DNA of 64,000 bases from Polaribacter porphyrae (lineage in GTDB: Bacteria; Bacteroidota; Bacteroidia; Flavobacteriales; Flavobacteriaceae). The stretch lies in the NCBI RefSeq assembly GCF_002954685.1, contig NZ_MSCN01000001.1:3080841-3144840 (forward strand), written 5' to 3'. The notes below the pieces were generated by a model, which ran no database searches, was not told where the DNA came from, and saw only the letters and a program-made list of their open reading frames with translations. Positions 62,193 through 64,000 of the stretch are shown here, in pieces. The position numbers and the translations under genes are program-made. Every line of letters starts with the position of its first letter. Position 1 is the stretch's first letter.

Positions 62193-62237
62193 TTAGAAAT
62201 AAGTAAAAAGGTGTTGAAGCAATTTCAGCATAAAACT

Positions 62238-63923
62238 ATGAGATGGACTTTAAAAAAAGAACCAGAAAAAGAGAAAGTAAAACAGCTGGCTAGAGATTTA
62301 CAAGTTGATAAAATCATTGCTAAAATTCTTTGTCAAAGAAATATCGATTCTTTTAAGAAAGCTAAAAAATTCTTTCGCCCAAGTTTAAAAGATATTCATA
62401 ATCCTTTTTTACTAAAAGATATGGATATTGCTGTGCAAAGAATTGAAACAGCTATTGCTAACAATGAAAACATATTAATTTATGGTGATTATGATGTAGA
62501 TGGAACAACTGCAGTTTCTTTAGTAGCATCATATTTAAAAACCATAACATTAAATATAGCCACTTATATTCCTGATAGATATGAAGAAGGCTATGGCATT
62601 TCTTATGCAGGAATAGATTTTGCTGAAGACAATAATTTCTCTCTTATTATAGCACTAGATTGTGGTATTAAAGCAATCGAAAAAGTAGCTTATGCAAAAG
62701 AAAAAAATATTGATTTTATTATTTGCGATCATCACAAACCAGATAATAGCATTCCAGATGCAGTTGCAGTATTAAACCCAAAAAGAAAAGATTGTAATTA
62801 TCCTTTTGATGAACTTTGTGGGTGTGGAGTTGGGTTTAAATTGATTCAGGCTTTGGGAGTTTCTAGAAATCAAACTATAGAAGATTTTCTACCTTATTTA
62901 GATTTGGTAGCTACTGCAATTGCTGCTGATATTGTACCAATGGTTGATGAAAATCGAGTTTTGGCTTATTATGGTCTGCAAGTCATTAACCAAAAACCAA
63001 GAAATGGTATTAAGGCTTTAATTTATCAAATTAAGAAAAAAGAACTTACAATTACAGATGTAGTTTTTATTATAGCTCCAAGAATAAATGCTGCAGGAAG
63101 ATTAAAACACGGAAGTTATGCTGTGGAATTGTTAACAGAAATGGATTTTGAAACTGCAACTAAATTTGCAGCTGAAATTGAAATTTTTAACGCAGATAGA
63201 AAAGATTTAGATAAGAAAATTACTAACGAAGCACTCATTCAAATTATTGATAATGAGGAAGAAAACAGGTTTACATCTGTTGTTTATCAAGAAAATTGGC
63301 ATAAAGGAGTTATTGGTATTGTAGCTTCTAGGTTAATAGAAAAATACTACAGACCTACTTTAGTTTTTACCAAAAGTGGCGATAAATTAGCAGCTTCTGC
63401 ACGTTCTGTAAAGGGTTTTGATGTGTATAATGCTTTAGAAAAATGTAGCGAATTTATAGAACAATTTGGTGGGCATAAATACGCAGCTGGCTTAACCCTA
63501 CTGCCAGAAAATTATCAAAATTTTAAAAATAAGTTTGAAGAAGTTGTAGAGAAAACCATTGATAAAAAACTACTCACTCCAGAAATTTCTATTGATGCAG
63601 AGATAGATTTATCAGAAATAACACCAAAATTTTTTAGAATTATTCAGCAAATGTCACCTTTTGGACCACAGAATATGAAACCTGTTTTTAAAACGAGTTG
63701 TGTTAGAGATAATGGTTTTGGGAAAAAAGTAGGGAAGGAGCAAACCCATTTAAAACTAAATGTTTTTCAAGGAGATAATAAAAAAACCTATAATGCCATA
63801 GGTTTTAATTTAGGTGATAAAATAGCTTTTGTTCAAGATGATTTTGATATTGCATATGTTTTAGATGAAAATGAATGGAATGGTTATAAGTCTGTACAAT
63901 TATTGTTGAAAGACTTGAAGTAG
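62238..63923 (+). CDS. recJ: Single-stranded-DNA exonuclease RecJ
   Basis: 561 residues from the ATG at 62238 (MRWTLKKEPEKEKV), the usual Bacteroidota RecJ start; a GTG at 62211 would add nine residues. Core motifs are GDYDVDGTTAV (DHH), ALDCGI, CDHHKPD and, later, INAAGRLKHG, then the DHHA1 motif (KSGDKLAASARS, FGGHKYAAGL). It degrades single-stranded DNA 5'-3' in recombination and mismatch repair. Confidence 0.96.
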   Translation: MRWTLKKEPEKEKVKQLARDLQVDKIIAKILCQRNIDSFKKAKKFFRPSLKDIHNPFLLKDMDIAVQRIETAIANNENILIYGDYDVDGTTAVSLVASYLKTITLNIATYIPDRYEEGYGISYAGIDFAEDNNFSLIIALDCGIKAIEKVAYAKEKNIDFIICDHHKPDNSIPDAVAVLNPKRKDCNYPFDELCGCGVGFKLIQALGVSRNQTIEDFLPYLDLVATAIAADIVPMVDENRVLAYYGLQVINQKPRNGIKALIYQIKKKELTITDVVFIIAPRINAAGRLKHGSYAVELLTEMDFETATKFAAEIEIFNADRKDLDKKITNEALIQIIDNEEENRFTSVVYQENWHKGVIGIVASRLIEKYYRPTLVFTKSGDKLAASARSVKGFDVYNALEKCSEFIEQFGGHKYAAGLTLLPENYQNFKNKFEEVVEKTIDKKLLTPEISIDAEIDLSEITPKFFRIIQQMSPFGPQNMKPVFKTSCVRDNGFGKKVGKEQTHLKLNVFQGDNKKTYNAIGFNLGDKIAFVQDDFDIAYVLDENEWNGYKSVQLLLKDLK

Positions 63924-63950
63924 ATAAATTTCTAAATAAATTTTATAACG

Positions 63951-63986
63951 GATGTCATTCCGAACGAAGAATGAGGAGGAATCTCA
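63951..63986. repeat. Dispersed intergenic element at the window end
   Basis: ATGTCATTCCGAAC at the left and GAGGAATCTCAT at the right, the same end signatures as the elements at 3709, 10097, 18319 and 32166. It lies about 28 bases after the recJ stop. Confidence 0.55.
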
Positions 63987-64000
63987 TTTTATATAATATT

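Noticed and set aside
62211..62237. GTG start upstream of recJ
   Set aside because: The ATG at 62238 opens the conserved MRWTLK start; the added nine residues have no support.
1..64000. tRNA, rRNA, tmRNA, transposase, integrase and phage genes
   Set aside because: None was recognised by reading the sequence; a covariance-model scan was not possible here, so a small RNA gene could be missed.

Overview
This is chromosomal DNA from a member of the Flavobacteriaceae (Bacteroidota), probably a marine genus close to Polaribacter or Tenacibaculum. The evidence is the strongly AT-rich sequence, the promoter elements of TAnnTTTG type, a short 287-residue RpoD-family sigma factor, type IX secretion C-terminal domains on two large secreted proteins, many SusC/TonB-type and Bacteroidota-specific families (DUF3078, DUF2490, DUF2480, DUF6503), and weak Shine-Dalgarno sequences. 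No rRNA, tRNA, CRISPR array, phage or insertion sequence was recognised. The genus is an inference.

Layout. 1-5.8 kb: start of an Mrp-type Fe-S carrier ATPase (cut by the window edge), a self-inhibited Fic protein with a duplicated 33-bp sequence around its promoter, an alkyltransferase-like protein, a secreted protein of unknown function, a DinB-like protein, S-adenosylhomocysteine hydrolase and a divergent phosphopantetheinyl transferase. 5.9-12.6 kb: vitamin uptake and salvage, namely a PnuC transporter overlapping a NadR-like kinase, ArfB, a BamA-like barrel, and a TPP riboswitch whose P3 arm is swollen by tandem repeats, upstream of a TonB-dependent receptor that is therefore a likely thiamine-compound importer. 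12.7-21.4 kb: two tandem paralogous lipoproteins, a sigma-70 factor behind a 500-bp leader, an OlsF-like two-domain acyltransferase, aspartokinase, a GNAT, fructose-bisphosphatase and superoxide dismutase.

21.4-28.2 kb: an ELWxxDGT-repeat protein exported by type IX secretion with a partner lipoprotein, a small secreted protein, and a TPR-sensor histidine kinase/NarL response-regulator pair. An identical 17-mer recurs upstream of the secreted genes, and two interleaved inverted repeats follow the regulator. 28.3-45.2 kb is mostly housekeeping: PurF, a PfkB kinase, SufE/SufT-like/DUF2480, two DUF3078 proteins, a CNNM-type transporter, a CDF-like transporter with an HMA-like N-terminus, HflX, a lipoprotein beta-carbonic anhydrase with DUF2490, a possible small leader RNA, an EEP nuclease/phosphatase, a GlpQ-like lipoprotein and a CLC protein whose gating glutamate is replaced by glutamine.

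46.0-49.9 kb is the clearest accessory island: a three-gene operon of an Eco57I-type adenine methylase, a separate PD-(D/E)xK-like nuclease and a 64-residue protein, ending in a terminator. 50-64 kb: AspRS, cupin, GNAT, DUF4287, SRPBCC, AraC regulator, RsmI, a 37-residue membrane microprotein, an ECF sigma/anti-sigma/plug-repeat operon, HopJ, a uracil-DNA glycosylase-like protein, DUF1801, an AhpD-like protein, a lectin-domain T9SS type B protein, OsmC and RecJ. About eight short intergenic elements with GTCATT and GAGATTTC-like ends are scattered through the window; one lies between the TPP aptamer and its gene.
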